Source: Bradyrhizobium iriomotense (GTDB taxonomy: Bacteria; Pseudomonadota; Alphaproteobacteria; Rhizobiales; Xanthobacteraceae). Taken from it: a stretch of DNA of 64,000 bases. The notes below the pieces were generated by a model, which worked only from the letters and a program-made list of their open reading frames with translations, was not told where the DNA came from and did not search any database. The DNA is taken from contig NZ_JAFCLP010000021.1 of NCBI RefSeq assembly GCF_018129405.1, positions 1-64,000 on the forward strand, read 5' to 3'. Shown piece after piece: positions 1-12,291 of the stretch. A program made the translations under genes and the position numbers. The first letter of the stretch is position 1, and every line of letters starts with the position of its first letter.

Positions 1-68
1 AGTACCTGCTTCCTGCTGGAATAGCCGGGCATGCGCTGCGACACAGTGAATCATTCCCCGGACAGCCC

Positions 69-214
69 TGCCCTTGCGGGAGAGGGTGGCTCGCCGCGAA
101 GCGGCGAGACGGGTGAGGGGTCTCTCTCCGCGCGCGAAACTCTTGCATTCGAGCTTGCCGAAGCAACCCCTCATCCGGCGCTTCGCGCCACCTTCTCCCA
201 CAAGGGGAGAAGGG
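69..214. repeat. Dispersed palindromic intergenic repeat
   Basis: The left arm (about 69-121) and the right arm (about 165-214) are imperfect inverted copies: a CCCTTGCGGGAGAGGGTGG-like arm faces a CCACCTTCTCCC-CAAGGGGAGAAGGG-like arm. The left arm contains a perfect hairpin, CTCGCCGC-GAA-GCGGCGAG, at 90-108. This layout matches the abundant palindromic intergenic elements of rhizobia and Bradyrhizobium; that assignment is from memory, not a search. It lies just beyond the 3' end of pobA and could fold in the pobA transcript tail. No gene is supported in 1-246. Confidence 0.65.
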
Positions 215-246
215 AAGCAGCATCGCGTGCGGCGAGGTCATCTAGC

Positions 247-2375
<2,129 letters not shown>

Positions 2376-2678
2376 CCATCGGACGTTGCCGACGCGCCCC
2401 ACTTACCTTCGTATATGGGGTGCTATCCTTTGGATAGAGGCCCCTTACCTCAGTACAATTGAGTAGATGGTGCGCTCGCCTTAGCGTGGCTGCATTCGGC
2501 GCCCTGGCGCTGGTGGCATGGAACTCCTCCCTGACCTTGGCGCAAGGCGGCCACCCCTGTCCGGTCGCCGGCGCCGCTTTTTCAGCAGGCGATCGGCGCC
2601 TTCGGTGTTTTGCGCCGACACACGGTGCCCTGGCGGCGAGACAGGCTGGCTTCGTGCGGAACTGGAGATTTGTGCATA
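2376..2678. other. Intergenic region, no supported gene
   Basis: A 303-bp gap between the AraC gene and the NYN gene. A TTG-started frame at 2459 encodes a signal-peptide-like stretch (hydrophobic run ending in LTLAQG) but then runs out of frame through the real NYN gene. It has no convincing ribosome site, so it is not called. No repeat or RNA was recognised. Confidence 0.4.
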
Positions 2679-3290
2679 ATGTCTTCAATTGGGAAGATCG
2701 CACTCTTTATCGATGGCGCCAATCTCTATGCCACCTCCAAGGCGCTCGGCTTCGACATCGATTACAGGCGTCTGCTCGGCGAATTTCAAAGCCGAGGTAC
2801 GCTGTTGCGCGCCTTCTACTACACGACGGTCATCGAGGATCAGGAGTTCTCGTCAATTCGTCCGTTGATCGATTGGCTCGACTACAACGGATACACCGTC
2901 GTCACCAAGCTCACCAAGGAGTTCGTCGACGCTACCACCGGCCGCCGCAAGGTGAAGGGCAGCATGGATGTCGATCTCGCCGTGAGTGCGATGGAGCTTG
3001 CCGAACATGTCGACCAGATCGTGTTGTTCTCGGGCGATGGGGATTTTCGCTCGCTGGTGGAATCCCTGCAACGCCGCGGTGTCCGCGTGACGGTCGTCTC
3101 CACGCTCTCCACTCAGCCACCCATGATCGCCGACGACCTGCGCCGGCAGGCGGACGTCTTCATCGATCTGGCTGAACTGAAACAAAAGGTGGGGCGCGAT
3201 CCGGTCGAGCGACCGGTATCGCGCGAGGTGCGGCAGCCGCCGCAATTCCTCGCGCGCGGAACGGCCAAACGCGACGACCGGGTGGAGTGA
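2679..3290 (+). CDS. NYN domain (LabA/DUF88 family) protein
   Basis: A 203-aa cytosolic protein of the PIN-like NYN family, predicted metal-dependent ribonucleases. The N-terminus begins with the core strand and acidic motif IALFIDGANLYATSKALG (first conserved Asp near residue 10). A middle Asp follows in KGSMDVDLAVSAMELA, and the last in LFSGDGDFRSLVESLQRRG. These form the expected acidic cluster of the family. The C-terminal about 40 residues are basic and Pro-rich, probably disordered. The start at ATG 2679 is preferred because it places the first beta strand immediately after the Met. The gene is monocistronic between two aromatic-catabolism units and nothing nearby indicates its RNA target. 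Confidence 0.85.
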   Translation: MSSIGKIALFIDGANLYATSKALGFDIDYRRLLGEFQSRGTLLRAFYYTTVIEDQEFSSIRPLIDWLDYNGYTVVTKLTKEFVDATTGRRKVKGSMDVDLAVSAMELAEHVDQIVLFSGDGDFRSLVESLQRRGVRVTVVSTLSTQPPMIADDLRRQADVFIDLAELKQKVGRDPVERPVSREVRQPPQFLARGTAKRDDRVE

Positions 3291-3314
3291 CCCTGCGAGA
3301 CGGCCGACGGATTC

Positions 3315-3941
3315 TCACACGTCGAAGAACACCGTCTCCTCCGGCCCCTGCAAATTGATCGTGAAGGAATACACGACCTTGCCGGCGCGCTCGCTGCGCT
3401 TTGCGATCAGCGTCGAACGCCGGGCCGGCTGTTCGATCAGGTTGAGCACGGGATCGGCGGCATTGGCGGCCTCTTCGTCCGAGAAATAGAGCCGCGTGTT
3501 GAGACCGATATTGATGCCGCGCGCGACGATCCAGACATTGACGTGCGGCGCGCATTTGCGCCCCGCCTTGTCAGTGATGGCGCCGGGCTTGATGGTCTCG
3601 AAGATGACGAGGCCGCTGTCGAAGTCGGAGCCGGCACGGCCCCAGCCGCGAAACTCTTCCTCCAGTGCACCGGTCGAGCGATCGGCCGGATGGTTGTAGC
3701 GGCCGGCCGCATTGGCCTGCCAGATCTCCAGCAGCACGTCGCGCAGCGGCGTGCCGGTGCCGTCGAGCACCCTGCCTTCCAGTGTGATGCGTTCGCCTTT
3801 GGTGTTCGGCGTCACCAGCACGTTGGAAAAGTTCTTCTCGAAGATGTCGAAGCCGGCCATGGCTGGAATCAGGCCGATATGGACATAGGGCCCGGCGGTC
3901 TGCGAAGCGGTTTCCTTGAGATAGTTGAGCGGCTGCGGCAT
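3315..3941 (-). CDS. pcaG: Protocatechuate 3,4-dioxygenase alpha subunit
   Basis: The alpha subunit (208 aa) of the intradiol dioxygenase that cleaves protocatechuate to 3-carboxy-cis,cis-muconate. It begins with the family N-terminus PLNYLKETASQTAGPYVHIG and retains ISHNVWIVARGINIGLNTR-like intradiol core sequence (HVNVWIVARGINIGLNTRLY). Alpha subunits lack the full iron ligand set, which is on PcaH. The start at 3941 is chosen because it gives a 4-bp gap to the pcaH stop codon and starts at the conserved MPQPLNYLKE; an upstream in-frame ATG would overlap pcaH by about 26 bp. It is translated downstream of pcaH as a tightly coupled pair. Confidence 0.95.
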   Translation of the reverse strand: MPQPLNYLKETASQTAGPYVHIGLIPAMAGFDIFEKNFSNVLVTPNTKGERITLEGRVLDGTGTPLRDVLLEIWQANAAGRYNHPADRSTGALEEEFRGWGRAGSDFDSGLVIFETIKPGAITDKAGRKCAPHVNVWIVARGINIGLNTRLYFSDEEAANAADPVLNLIEQPARRSTLIAKRSERAGKVVYSFTINLQGPEETVFFDV

Positions 3942-3945
3942 CGGC

Positions 3946-4831
<886 letters not shown>

Positions 4832-5761
4832 ATGAATTCCATGAAAGAAATCGATCATTTGGCCCTCGATGGCCATGCCCTCGAACTGTTCCTCGCGGTG
4901 CTGGAGGAAGGTTCGGTGACGGCGGCGGCAACCCGGCTCGGCCTGACGCAATCCGCGGTCAGCCACGGACTGAACAAGCTGCGGCGGATTGCCGGCGACC
5001 CGCTGTTCGCCAAGGCGGGCCGCGGCATCGTCGCCACCGCGCACGCCCAGGCGCTGGCCGCGAAGGCGCGGGCGCTGATCGACGAGATGCGGAGCTTTGC
5101 CGGCGGCGTCAGCTTCGCGCCGGCGCAGGCGCAGCTTTCGCTGACGATCGCTGCCAACGACTTCCAGCGCGACCTGTTGCTGCCGCGGTTCTTCGATCAT
5201 GTCGCCGGCCAAGTGAAGAACCTAAACCTGCGCGTCATCCCCTCGCAATCCCCCTCACCCGCCATGCTGCGCGAGAACCGCTGCGATCTCATGATCACGC
5301 CGCTGCCGCCGTCCGGCGTCGACATCGTGCAGAAGCGGCTGCTCAGCGATCACTACGTCTGCTATTACGATCCCAAGACACGCGCGGCGCCTTCCGACCG
5401 CAATGCCTATCTCGCCGCGCGCCATATCACCGTCGTCTATACCGATAATGAGAGGCTCGATTTCGATCGCCGCCTCGCGGCCAACGGCTGCCACCGCGAC
5501 ATCGCGATCTCGGTGCCGAGCTTCTCGGGCGTACCCTCGTTCCTGCGCGGCTCGCAGATGCTCGCGAGCATGCCGAGCCTGCTCGCGTCCGGCGTGATGG
5601 GGGGCTTCGCACAGACGCGGATTCCGCTGGCATCGCGCACGCGAACGCTGGCCGAACTGCCGATGTTCATGGTTTGGCACCAGCGCTACCAGAAGGACCC
5701 GGCCCATCGCTGGATCAGGAGCCAGCTCGAGACCGTCGCGACGACGGCAGCCGGAGACTGA
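4832..5761 (+). CDS. LysR-family transcriptional regulator, likely of pcaHG
   Basis: A 309-aa LysR regulator. The N-terminal winged HTH is clear (FLAVLEEGSVTAAATRLGLTQSAVSHGLNKLRRIAGDPLF, about residues 15-55), and the rest is the two-lobed type 2 periplasmic-binding-like effector domain. ATG 4832 and ATG 4841 are both possible starts; 4832 was taken as the first. Divergence from pcaH suggests control of protocatechuate cleavage. The sequence does not begin like characterised PcaQ proteins and resembles the NodD/LinR-like branch, so a specific name is not given. Confidence 0.85.
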   Translation: MNSMKEIDHLALDGHALELFLAVLEEGSVTAAATRLGLTQSAVSHGLNKLRRIAGDPLFAKAGRGIVATAHAQALAAKARALIDEMRSFAGGVSFAPAQAQLSLTIAANDFQRDLLLPRFFDHVAGQVKNLNLRVIPSQSPSPAMLRENRCDLMITPLPPSGVDIVQKRLLSDHYVCYYDPKTRAAPSDRNAYLAARHITVVYTDNERLDFDRRLAANGCHRDIAISVPSFSGVPSFLRGSQMLASMPSLLASGVMGGFAQTRIPLASRTRTLAELPMFMVWHQRYQKDPAHRWIRSQLETVATTAAGD

Positions 5762-5841
5762 GCTCCCGCTCCAAATTCGCGGAAGCCAGCCCCTCGCCAA
5801 ACCCACTGGTTGCGCGGGGGCCGCCACGCTAGAATTGCCCC

Positions 5842-7146
5842 ATGACAGTGACCGACATTGCGAGCCGGACCTACAATCACAGCTGGCGGCTGGATCCCAT
5901 TATCCGCAGCCTGCTTGATACCGACTTCTACAAGCTATTGATGTTGCAGATGATTCGGGAAGATTACCCGGATCAGAAGGTGACCTTCTCGGTCATCAAC
6001 CGCTCGCGCCATGTGCGGCTCGCCGAGATCATCGACGAGGGCGAGCTGCGCGCTCAGCTCGACCACGCCCGCACCATCCGCTTCACCAAGAAAGAGCTGA
6101 TCTGGCTGGCCGGTAACACGTTCTACGGCAGGACCCACATGTTCTCGGCGGAATTCATCCGCTGGCTCGCCGAATTCCGCCTTCCCGAATACGAGTTGCG
6201 CAAGGTCGAAGGCCAGTACGAATTGCACTTCCACGGGCCGTGGACCCACACCTCGATGTGGGAGATCCCGGCGCTCGCGATCCTGAACGAGCTGCGCTCG
6301 CGCGCGGCGATGAAGGGCCGCGGCCGCTTCGAGCTCGACGTGCTCTATGCCCGCGCCAAGGCCAAGCTGTGGACCAAGGTCGAGCGGCTGCGCAAGCTGG
6401 AGAACTTGCGGCTCTCCGACTTCGGCACCCGCCGCCGCCACGGCTTCCTCTGGCAGCGCTGGTGCGTCGAGGCCGTGAAGGAAGGCCTGGGCCCCTCCTT
6501 CATCGGCACGTCCAATGTGCTGCTCGCGATGGACAACGATCTCGAAGCGATCGGCACCAACGCCCATGAGCTGCCGATGGTCGCGGCCGCACTTGCCAAG
6601 GACGACGAGGAGTTGCGCTGGGCGCCCTATCGCATCCTTGACCAGTGGCGCCAGACCTATGGCGGCAACCTCCTGATCGCACTGCCCGATGCCTTCGGCA
6701 CCAAGGCCTTTCTGCGCGATGCGCCGGAATGGGTCGCCGACTGGACCGGCTTCCGCCCGGACAGCGCACCACCGATCCAGGCCGGCGAGGAGATCATCGC
6801 TTGGTGGGAGAAGAAGGGCCGCAACCCCAGGGACAAGCTGCTGGTCTTTTCCGACGCGATGGACGTCGGCTCGATCGAGGACACCTATCACCATTTCACC
6901 GGCCGGGTGCGGCTGTCGTTCGGCTGGGGCACCAACCTCACCAACGACTTCGTCGGCTGCACGCCGGACGGCTCATTCAATCTCGATCCGATCTCACTGG
7001 TCTGCAAGGTGTCGTCGGTCGACGGCCATCCGGCCGTCAAGCTCTCCGACAATCCGGAAAAGGCAACCGGCCTGCCCTCGGAGATCGAGCGTTACTTGCG
7101 CGTGTTCGGCGACGTCGGCCGCGTGCGCAAGCCGGTGCTGGTCTAG
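5842..7146 (+). CDS. pncB: Nicotinate phosphoribosyltransferase
   Basis: A 434-aa type I nicotinate phosphoribosyltransferase. It converts nicotinate, PRPP and ATP to nicotinate mononucleotide in the NAD salvage pathway. Family landmarks include the N-terminal [54 protein letters not shown], the substrate segment [27 protein letters not shown], and the phosphate-binding region [38 protein letters not shown]. Length matches alphaproteobacterial PncB. It is monocistronic with an 80-bp upstream gap. A NicC-like monooxygenase occurs 30 kb away at 36813, but no shared regulation is visible. Confidence 0.95.
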   Translation: MTVTDIASRTYNHSWRLDPIIRSLLDTDFYKLLMLQMIREDYPDQKVTFSVINRSRHVRLAEIIDEGELRAQLDHARTIRFTKKELIWLAGNTFYGRTHMFSAEFIRWLAEFRLPEYELRKVEGQYELHFHGPWTHTSMWEIPALAILNELRSRAAMKGRGRFELDVLYARAKAKLWTKVERLRKLENLRLSDFGTRRRHGFLWQRWCVEAVKEGLGPSFIGTSNVLLAMDNDLEAIGTNAHELPMVAAALAKDDEELRWAPYRILDQWRQTYGGNLLIALPDAFGTKAFLRDAPEWVADWTGFRPDSAPPIQAGEEIIAWWEKKGRNPRDKLLVFSDAMDVGSIEDTYHHFTGRVRLSFGWGTNLTNDFVGCTPDGSFNLDPISLVCKVSSVDGHPAVKLSDNPEKATGLPSEIERYLRVFGDVGRVRKPVLV

Positions 7147-7381
7147 CAATTCTCTCGATCGAGTAAACCGCACGCGACGAATGCGCGGCATTGGTCCGCC
7201 GATACCGCGTCAGTTCCGCTTCAATGGTATTTGAAGCGATCTGCGGCCATCCACTTCATGACGCCTTCACCCTGCGATGTGGTCCTGCGCTGTTTTCAGC
7301 CCGGGTTAAGCAACCTTCTCCTCTACTTGGCGTTGCAGGCAACGCTCCGCTGGGGTCGTTGAGCGATTTGGGGAACGCAGG

Positions 7382-8695
7382 GTGTTTCGCAGAACAGAGT
7401 CGTCGACGAAGGGACGCAGCTTCCTTCACGTCATCAAGCTCGTCTCGCCTTTCGTGATGGTCGTCGTGCTCCAGGCGACGATTGCGGGATTCAGCCTCGA
7501 GGTGATGTCGTCGGTCCGCGCCTATGTCGCGGGCGAAGCGCTCTGGTCGCGCTCGCAGAAGAACGCGGTCTATTTCCTCAATCTCTATCTGCATTCGGGC
7601 GAGAAGAGCCAGTTCGCGCAATATCAGGCCTCGCTCGCCGTTCCCATCGGCGACGAGTTCGCGCGCTGGGCGCTCGAGCGCGATCCAGTCGACGTCGAGG
7701 CCGCCCGCATCGGCTTCCTGCAAGGCGGCAACCACCCTGATGACGTTCCGGGATTGATCTGGCTGTTTCGCTACTTCAGTGGCGTCAGCTTCCTCCAGGA
7801 AGCGATCCGCGAGTGGGCTGCCACCGATCCCATGCTGCTGGAGCTGAGCGTCTTCGGCGAGGTCATCCGGTCCGAGCTGGCGAAGGGCCCCGTTCAGGAC
7901 AACGGCCGCCTGCAATTCCTGTCGGCGCGGCTCTCGGAGCTCAACACCCAATTCACGGTGCATGCCAAGCGCTTCTCCACCGTCCTCGGCGAAGGCTCCC
8001 GCGCCATCAAGCTAACGCTCACCTGCATCAACATCGTCACCGCCGGGACGTTGATCCTGCTCCTGATCTGGCACACGCGGCGACTGGTGCTGCAGCGACA
8101 GGCCTTCGAAGACGCACTACATGCCGAGAAGGAGCGCCTCGCCTGGCAGGCATCTCACGACTGGCTGACGGGCCTTTCCAACCGCCGCGCCTTCGAGGCG
8201 CGCCTGCAGAACGAGCTGGACAATGTCGCGGCGGGTCCGCTGGGACTGATCCTGCTCGACCTCGACCAGTTCAAGAACGTCAACGACAGCTGCGGCCATC
8301 TCGCGGGCGACCGCCTGCTTTGCCAGGTCTCCAGCCTCCTGCAACAGGACCGGCGGCCGCATGACCTGGTGGCCCGGCTCGGCGGCGACGAGTTCGGCCT
8401 GATCCTGCCGCAGTGCTCGCCGTCGAACACCGTCGATATCGCCGAACGGCTGCGGCGCTCGCTCGAGCTGTTCAGCTTCGCCTGGGACGATCGCTGCTTC
8501 GCGGTCACCGCCAGCGTCGGCGTCACCTGCATCGCCGACCGCGACACGACGCTCGAGGAAGCGATGCGCCGCGCGGATGCTGCCTGCTACCGCGCCAAGG
8601 AAAAGGGCCGCAACCGGGTTCAGGTCGACAGCGTGAGACCGGACGTCGTCGTCGTTGCAGCCCGGGCGCGCGAAGCCGTCGCGGCACGAGGCTGA
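7382..8695 (+). CDS. Membrane-bound diguanylate cyclase (GGDEF)
   Basis: A 437-aa inner-membrane GGDEF protein that makes cyclic di-GMP from two GTP. TM1 spans about residues 15-37 and TM2 about 211-231, bracketing a roughly 170-residue periplasmic, mostly helical sensory region with no recognised fold. The GGDEF domain (about 255-425) has the DxLT-like DWLTGLSNRRAF start, the metal Asp in LLDLDQFKNVND, and an intact GGDEF at 334-338. An RPHD motif (325-328) sits exactly five residues upstream, giving a complete I-site for product inhibition. It begins with GTG at 7382. The ligand cannot be told from the sequence. Confidence 0.92.
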   Translation: MFRRTESSTKGRSFLHVIKLVSPFVMVVVLQATIAGFSLEVMSSVRAYVAGEALWSRSQKNAVYFLNLYLHSGEKSQFAQYQASLAVPIGDEFARWALERDPVDVEAARIGFLQGGNHPDDVPGLIWLFRYFSGVSFLQEAIREWAATDPMLLELSVFGEVIRSELAKGPVQDNGRLQFLSARLSELNTQFTVHAKRFSTVLGEGSRAIKLTLTCINIVTAGTLILLLIWHTRRLVLQRQAFEDALHAEKERLAWQASHDWLTGLSNRRAFEARLQNELDNVAAGPLGLILLDLDQFKNVNDSCGHLAGDRLLCQVSSLLQQDRRPHDLVARLGGDEFGLILPQCSPSNTVDIAERLRRSLELFSFAWDDRCFAVTASVGVTCIADRDTTLEEAMRRADAACYRAKEKGRNRVQVDSVRPDVVVVAARAREAVAARG

Positions 8696-8930
8696 TACCG
8701 GCCGGTGCCATCGCAACCCGCCGGCATCCGATCGCGGACATTGCCCAAGGGCCTCGAGACGCGAAATGATGTGACGTCGCAGCCACATGGCTCCCAAAAT
8801 GGTTGCGTCTTTCGCATTTCGCCACACCAACTTGCGCCCTGGTCCACGATAGTCGGAGCCTCCCTCGCTAAGGATAGCACCAGCCAACGTTGCGGCCCGA
8901 ATCCGATCGGACCGCAATAGGAGTTAGCAG

Positions 8931-11594
8931 GTGCTTTGGATTGATTTGCTGGCCCCACCGGAGATCCGTCGCGCGACGACGTGTCGACGGCGCGGGCTTC
9001 TCTTGAACGTCGCGATCGGCGCTCTTGCCATAGGCAGCGCACTGCCGTGGCTCGCCGCTCCGGCCGAAGCTGCGTGCGTGATCACCGGAAGCGGCACGCA
9101 ACTCGGGCTCCAGTCGGGCGACCTCATTACCTGTACCGGCGCGGGGAATACCACCGTTCAGACGAACCCGGCCGTCAGCGGTGTCACGGTCAATATCGGC
9201 GACGGTACCGCGACATCGCTGGACGGTGCAGCCCTTCCTGGCGTGCTGTTCGACACCGCATCGAATAGCGCCGTCAATGTCCTCAACAACGCGACGATCA
9301 CCTCCGCCAACTCGGGCATTCTCGTCTCCGGCGGCAGCAACAACAGCGTGACCATAGGCGCCGGAGCGACCATTGGCACGACGAGCCAGGGTTCGATTGC
9401 AGTCGTTGTCGATGGTTCGAACAACAACACCGTCGTCATCGGAGGTACTGCTGGAAATCTGACGTCCGGCACGGCGGGTTTCGGTATCACCAACGCGTCG
9501 GGTAACAATCAGGTCAGCATTCTGTCGGGCGGCGTGGTCCAGGCGAGCAACAACAACGCCCTCAACCTCAACGGCGCAGGCGACGGAAACGTCATCAACA
9601 ATGCCGGCACGATCTCGAGCGCTTCGAATTATGCGATCTTCGGCTCGGCCAGCCAGGACACCGTCATCAACTCCGGCACGATCTTCGGAAATTTCTTCAA
9701 CAGGGCAGTCGATCTCAAGGACGGCAACGACGTCTTCGAGCTGCGCGCCGGCTCGAGCATCACGGGCTGGGTCCTGGGCGGCAACGGAACGGACACGCTG
9801 CGCTTCGGCGGGGTGGCCAATAGCACGTTCGACCTCGGCACATTCGGCGCGGCGAACCAGTTCCGGGAATTCGAGACGCTGGAAAAGACGGGCAGCTCCA
9901 CCTGGACGCTGACGGGCTCGACGACGGACACAGCGATCATGAACGTCCAGGCCGGTACCCTCATCGTCAACGGCGCAATGCCTAGTGTTGTGACGACGGT
10001 CAGCAGCGGCGGCACCCTTGGCGGCAACGGCAATGTCGGCGATCTCATCGTGCTGTCGGGCGGCAGGGTCGCACCCGGCAATTTCGGTTCGCTCACGAGC
10101 TACGGCAATACGACATTCAATGCCGGCTCGACCTATGCGATCACCGTCAACGCGGCCGGCCAATCCGACAAGATTGCGGCCGTGACCGCGACGTTGAACG
10201 GCGGCACTGTCGCCGTTACCACGCTTGCGGGCGCCTACGGCGCATCGACACAATATACGATCCTGACTACGACGACCGGCCTCACCGGCGCTTTCTCCGG
10301 CGTGACGCTCAGCGGATACAATCCGCAGTTTTTCACCTCCGCCCTCAGCTATGACGGGTCCTCGGTCTTCCTGACGCTCAACTACAACAACAGTGCGTTT
10401 CCCGTTATCGCCCAGACGCTGAACCAGAAGGCCGTGGCCGGCGCACTGAGCGCATTCGGCGCCAATCTGCCTTTCCTGTCCTCCTTTGCAGGCCTCAGCG
10501 ACGCCCAGCTCCGTTACACTCTGGACCAGCTCTCCGGGGAAGCTGCCACCGGCACGCGGCAGGGTGCCTTCCAGTTCACGGGCCAGTTCCTCGGCCTGAT
10601 GCTCGATCCCTTCGTTGACGGCCGAGGGATCAGCGCAGGCACGGGCGGGACGGTGCTCGGCTTCAGCCCCGAACGCACCGCGTTGCCGGAAGCCATCGGT
10701 CTCGCCTACAACAAGGCCCTGGGCGTCCCAGCCACCAAGGCGCCAGCCTTTGCAGAACGCTGGACGGCCTGGGGCACGGCGTTCGGCGGCACCAATCGGA
10801 CCAATGGCGACCCTGTCGTGATCGGCAGCCGCGACCTCAACGCGCGGGCCGGCGGCGTCGCGGCCGGCGCCGACTATCACTTCAGCCGCAACGCGCTGGT
10901 CGGCTTCGCGCTCTCGGGCGGTGGCACCAAATGGGATCTTGCGCAGGCAATCGGCGGCGGCAAGAGCGAGGCGTTGCAGGCCGGCGTCTACACCGCCGTA
11001 CGCAGCGGGCCGGCCTATTTTGCTGCCTCTCTCGCCGTAGCCAATCATTGGATGTCGACGGATCGCTTCGCACCGTTCGGCAATCAGCTCACAGCGAAGT
11101 TCGACGCACAAACCGTCGGTGGCCGCATCGAGGGCGGCTACCGCTTCGCCACGCCGATCGGTGGCTTCACGCCCTACGCGGCAGCGCAGACGCAGGCGTT
11201 TCGCACGCCGACCTATACCGAGACTGATCTGGCCGGGAGCGGCTTCGGCCTGACTTATCAGGGACGCACCGCCTCCGACACACGGAGCGAGGTCGGCGCG
11301 CGTTTCGATCGCGCGACACTGCTCACGCCGAATTCGGTCCTGACGTTGCGCGGTCGCGCGGCCTGGGCGCATGATTGGGTGAGCGATCCGACGCTCGTCG
11401 CTGCATTCCAGGCGCTGCCTGGCGCGAGCTTCATCGTCAATGGCGCGACGCCGGCAAAGGACGCCGCGCTCGCGTCCGCCGGTGCCGAGCTGAAGTTTTC
11501 GAACGGCGTCGCGCTGTCCGCCAAGTTCGACGGCGAGTTCGCGGCGCGCAGCACGACCTATTCCGGCACGGCGAGCCTGCGATACGCCTGGTAG
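8931..11594 (+). CDS. Autotransporter with C-terminal beta-barrel
   Basis: An 887-aa type Va secreted protein. The GTG at 8931 is supported by an AGGAG site ending about 6 nt upstream. A Sec signal peptide with a basic n-region and a hydrophobic core ends at AAPAEA, before ACVITGSG. The passenger (about 48-480) is rich in Asn, Gly, Thr and Ser with recurring N-N-x-V and G-A/G-T-I-x beta-helix turns, typical of a parallel beta-helix. A helical linker with LAYNKAL precedes the autotransporter barrel (about 600-887). The barrel ends in an aromatic residue (YAW), as required for outer-membrane assembly. There is no visible protease triad. It is a likely adhesin or surface protein of unknown ligand. 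Confidence 0.88.
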   Translation: MLWIDLLAPPEIRRATTCRRRGLLLNVAIGALAIGSALPWLAAPAEAACVITGSGTQLGLQSGDLITCTGAGNTTVQTNPAVSGVTVNIGDGTATSLDGAALPGVLFDTASNSAVNVLNNATITSANSGILVSGGSNNSVTIGAGATIGTTSQGSIAVVVDGSNNNTVVIGGTAGNLTSGTAGFGITNASGNNQVSILSGGVVQASNNNALNLNGAGDGNVINNAGTISSASNYAIFGSASQDTVINSGTIFGNFFNRAVDLKDGNDVFELRAGSSITGWVLGGNGTDTLRFGGVANSTFDLGTFGAANQFREFETLEKTGSSTWTLTGSTTDTAIMNVQAGTLIVNGAMPSVVTTVSSGGTLGGNGNVGDLIVLSGGRVAPGNFGSLTSYGNTTFNAGSTYAITVNAAGQSDKIAAVTATLNGGTVAVTTLAGAYGASTQYTILTTTTGLTGAFSGVTLSGYNPQFFTSALSYDGSSVFLTLNYNNSAFPVIAQTLNQKAVAGALSAFGANLPFLSSFAGLSDAQLRYTLDQLSGEAATGTRQGAFQFTGQFLGLMLDPFVDGRGISAGTGGTVLGFSPERTALPEAIGLAYNKALGVPATKAPAFAERWTAWGTAFGGTNRTNGDPVVIGSRDLNARAGGVAAGADYHFSRNALVGFALSGGGTKWDLAQAIGGGKSEALQAGVYTAVRSGPAYFAASLAVANHWMSTDRFAPFGNQLTAKFDAQTVGGRIEGGYRFATPIGGFTPYAAAQTQAFRTPTYTETDLAGSGFGLTYQGRTASDTRSEVGARFDRATLLTPNSVLTLRGRAAWAHDWVSDPTLVAAFQALPGASFIVNGATPAKDAALASAGAELKFSNGVALSAKFDGEFAARSTTYSGTASLRYAW

Positions 11595-11604
11595 CGGCGG
11601 CACC

Positions 11605-12240
11605 TCATCGAGAGGGCCGCGCGCCGACCGGCAGAATTCCGAGCCCGGCGAGATGCGTATCGACGAACTGCTCGACCTGCTGGCGCAGCATCTGGGGCGG
11701 CACCGCCACCATGCGCTCCTCGAGGCCGAGCGAGATGATGCCGTGCACCGCGGAAAACAGGGTGCGCGACAGCAGCGCGATCTTCACATCATCCGCATCC
11801 GGTAGCACCCGCACCAGGGGCGCGTGCATCAGCGCGAAGGCATCCATCACCATCTGAAGGATGTCGTCCGGATAAGGCCGATCGTCCTCCATCCGGTGCT
11901 CGAACAGCGACCGCAGCAGATTGGCGTGCTCCGCAAAGAATACGAGATAGGTCTCGGCAAGCCCGTAAAGCTGACGAATGGGATCCTCGGCCGGAACCCC
12001 GCGCAGCTGCGCCGTGAGCGCCTGAACGGTCTCCCGGTTAACGGTCAGAATCACCCCGTCGAAGTCGCCGAACTCATTATAGACGCTGCCGACCGAGCAC
12101 CCGGCGGCCTCCGCGACGTCCCGAACTTTGAGTGATCTCAATCCCTTAGCCGTAATAATGCTACGGGCGATCTCCAGGATCTGGAGCCGGCGCCGATTTT
12201 TTTTCTGGTCCCGCAGCGATTCTTCTTGAACATTGTTCAT
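11605..12240 (-). CDS. TetR-family repressor
   Basis: A 211-aa TetR regulator. The N-terminal HTH is clear (ILEIARSIITAKGLRSLKVRDVAEAAGCSVGSVYNEFGDFDGV, about residues 18-60), followed by a helical ligand-binding domain with the TetR_C-like VKIALLSRTLFSAVHGIISLGLEER segment. ATG 12240 (MNNVQEESLRDQ) is preferred; ATG 12255 and 12297 are in frame but would place operator DNA inside the coding region. It is divergent from a small gene and the Aas-type fusion at 12914. Two near-identical 13-bp palindromes sit at and just upstream of its start, so it probably represses itself and the divergent lipid operon. Confidence 0.88.
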   Translation of the reverse strand: MNNVQEESLRDQKKNRRRLQILEIARSIITAKGLRSLKVRDVAEAAGCSVGSVYNEFGDFDGVILTVNRETVQALTAQLRGVPAEDPIRQLYGLAETYLVFFAEHANLLRSLFEHRMEDDRPYPDDILQMVMDAFALMHAPLVRVLPDADDVKIALLSRTLFSAVHGIISLGLEERMVAVPPQMLRQQVEQFVDTHLAGLGILPVGARPSR

Positions 12241-12269
12241 TTTCAAGTTACTCATGTGAACAATGTTCA
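12227..12269. promoter_or_regulatory. Two tandem 13-bp palindromic operators (TetR)
   Basis: TGAACATTGTTCA at 12227-12239 and TGAACAATGTTCA at 12257-12269 are both perfect TGAACA-N-TGTTCA palindromes, differing only at the central base. Their centres are 30 bp apart, close to three helical turns, so bound dimers would lie on the same DNA face. They occupy the divergent gap between the TetR gene and the 12292/12914 genes. Paired palindromes next to a tetR gene are the classic autoregulatory layout; binding is inferred. Confidence 0.8.
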
Positions 12270-12291
12270 ATTTAACCCGGAGACCAGCAAA

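Noticed and set aside
2459-2678. Secreted small protein upstream of the NYN gene
   Set aside because: A TTG start without ribosome site, and the frame continues out of phase through the NYN coding region.
9290-9620. CRISPR-like or minisatellite repeat in the autotransporter
   Set aside because: The recurring AACAAC-type words encode Asn-rich beta-helix turns and are not regular direct repeats with spacers.
8868-11603. Long minus-strand open frame antisense to the autotransporter
   Set aside because: Composition is Arg/Ala/Gly-rich without motifs, and the plus strand has a signal peptide, beta-helix and barrel with a good ribosome site.
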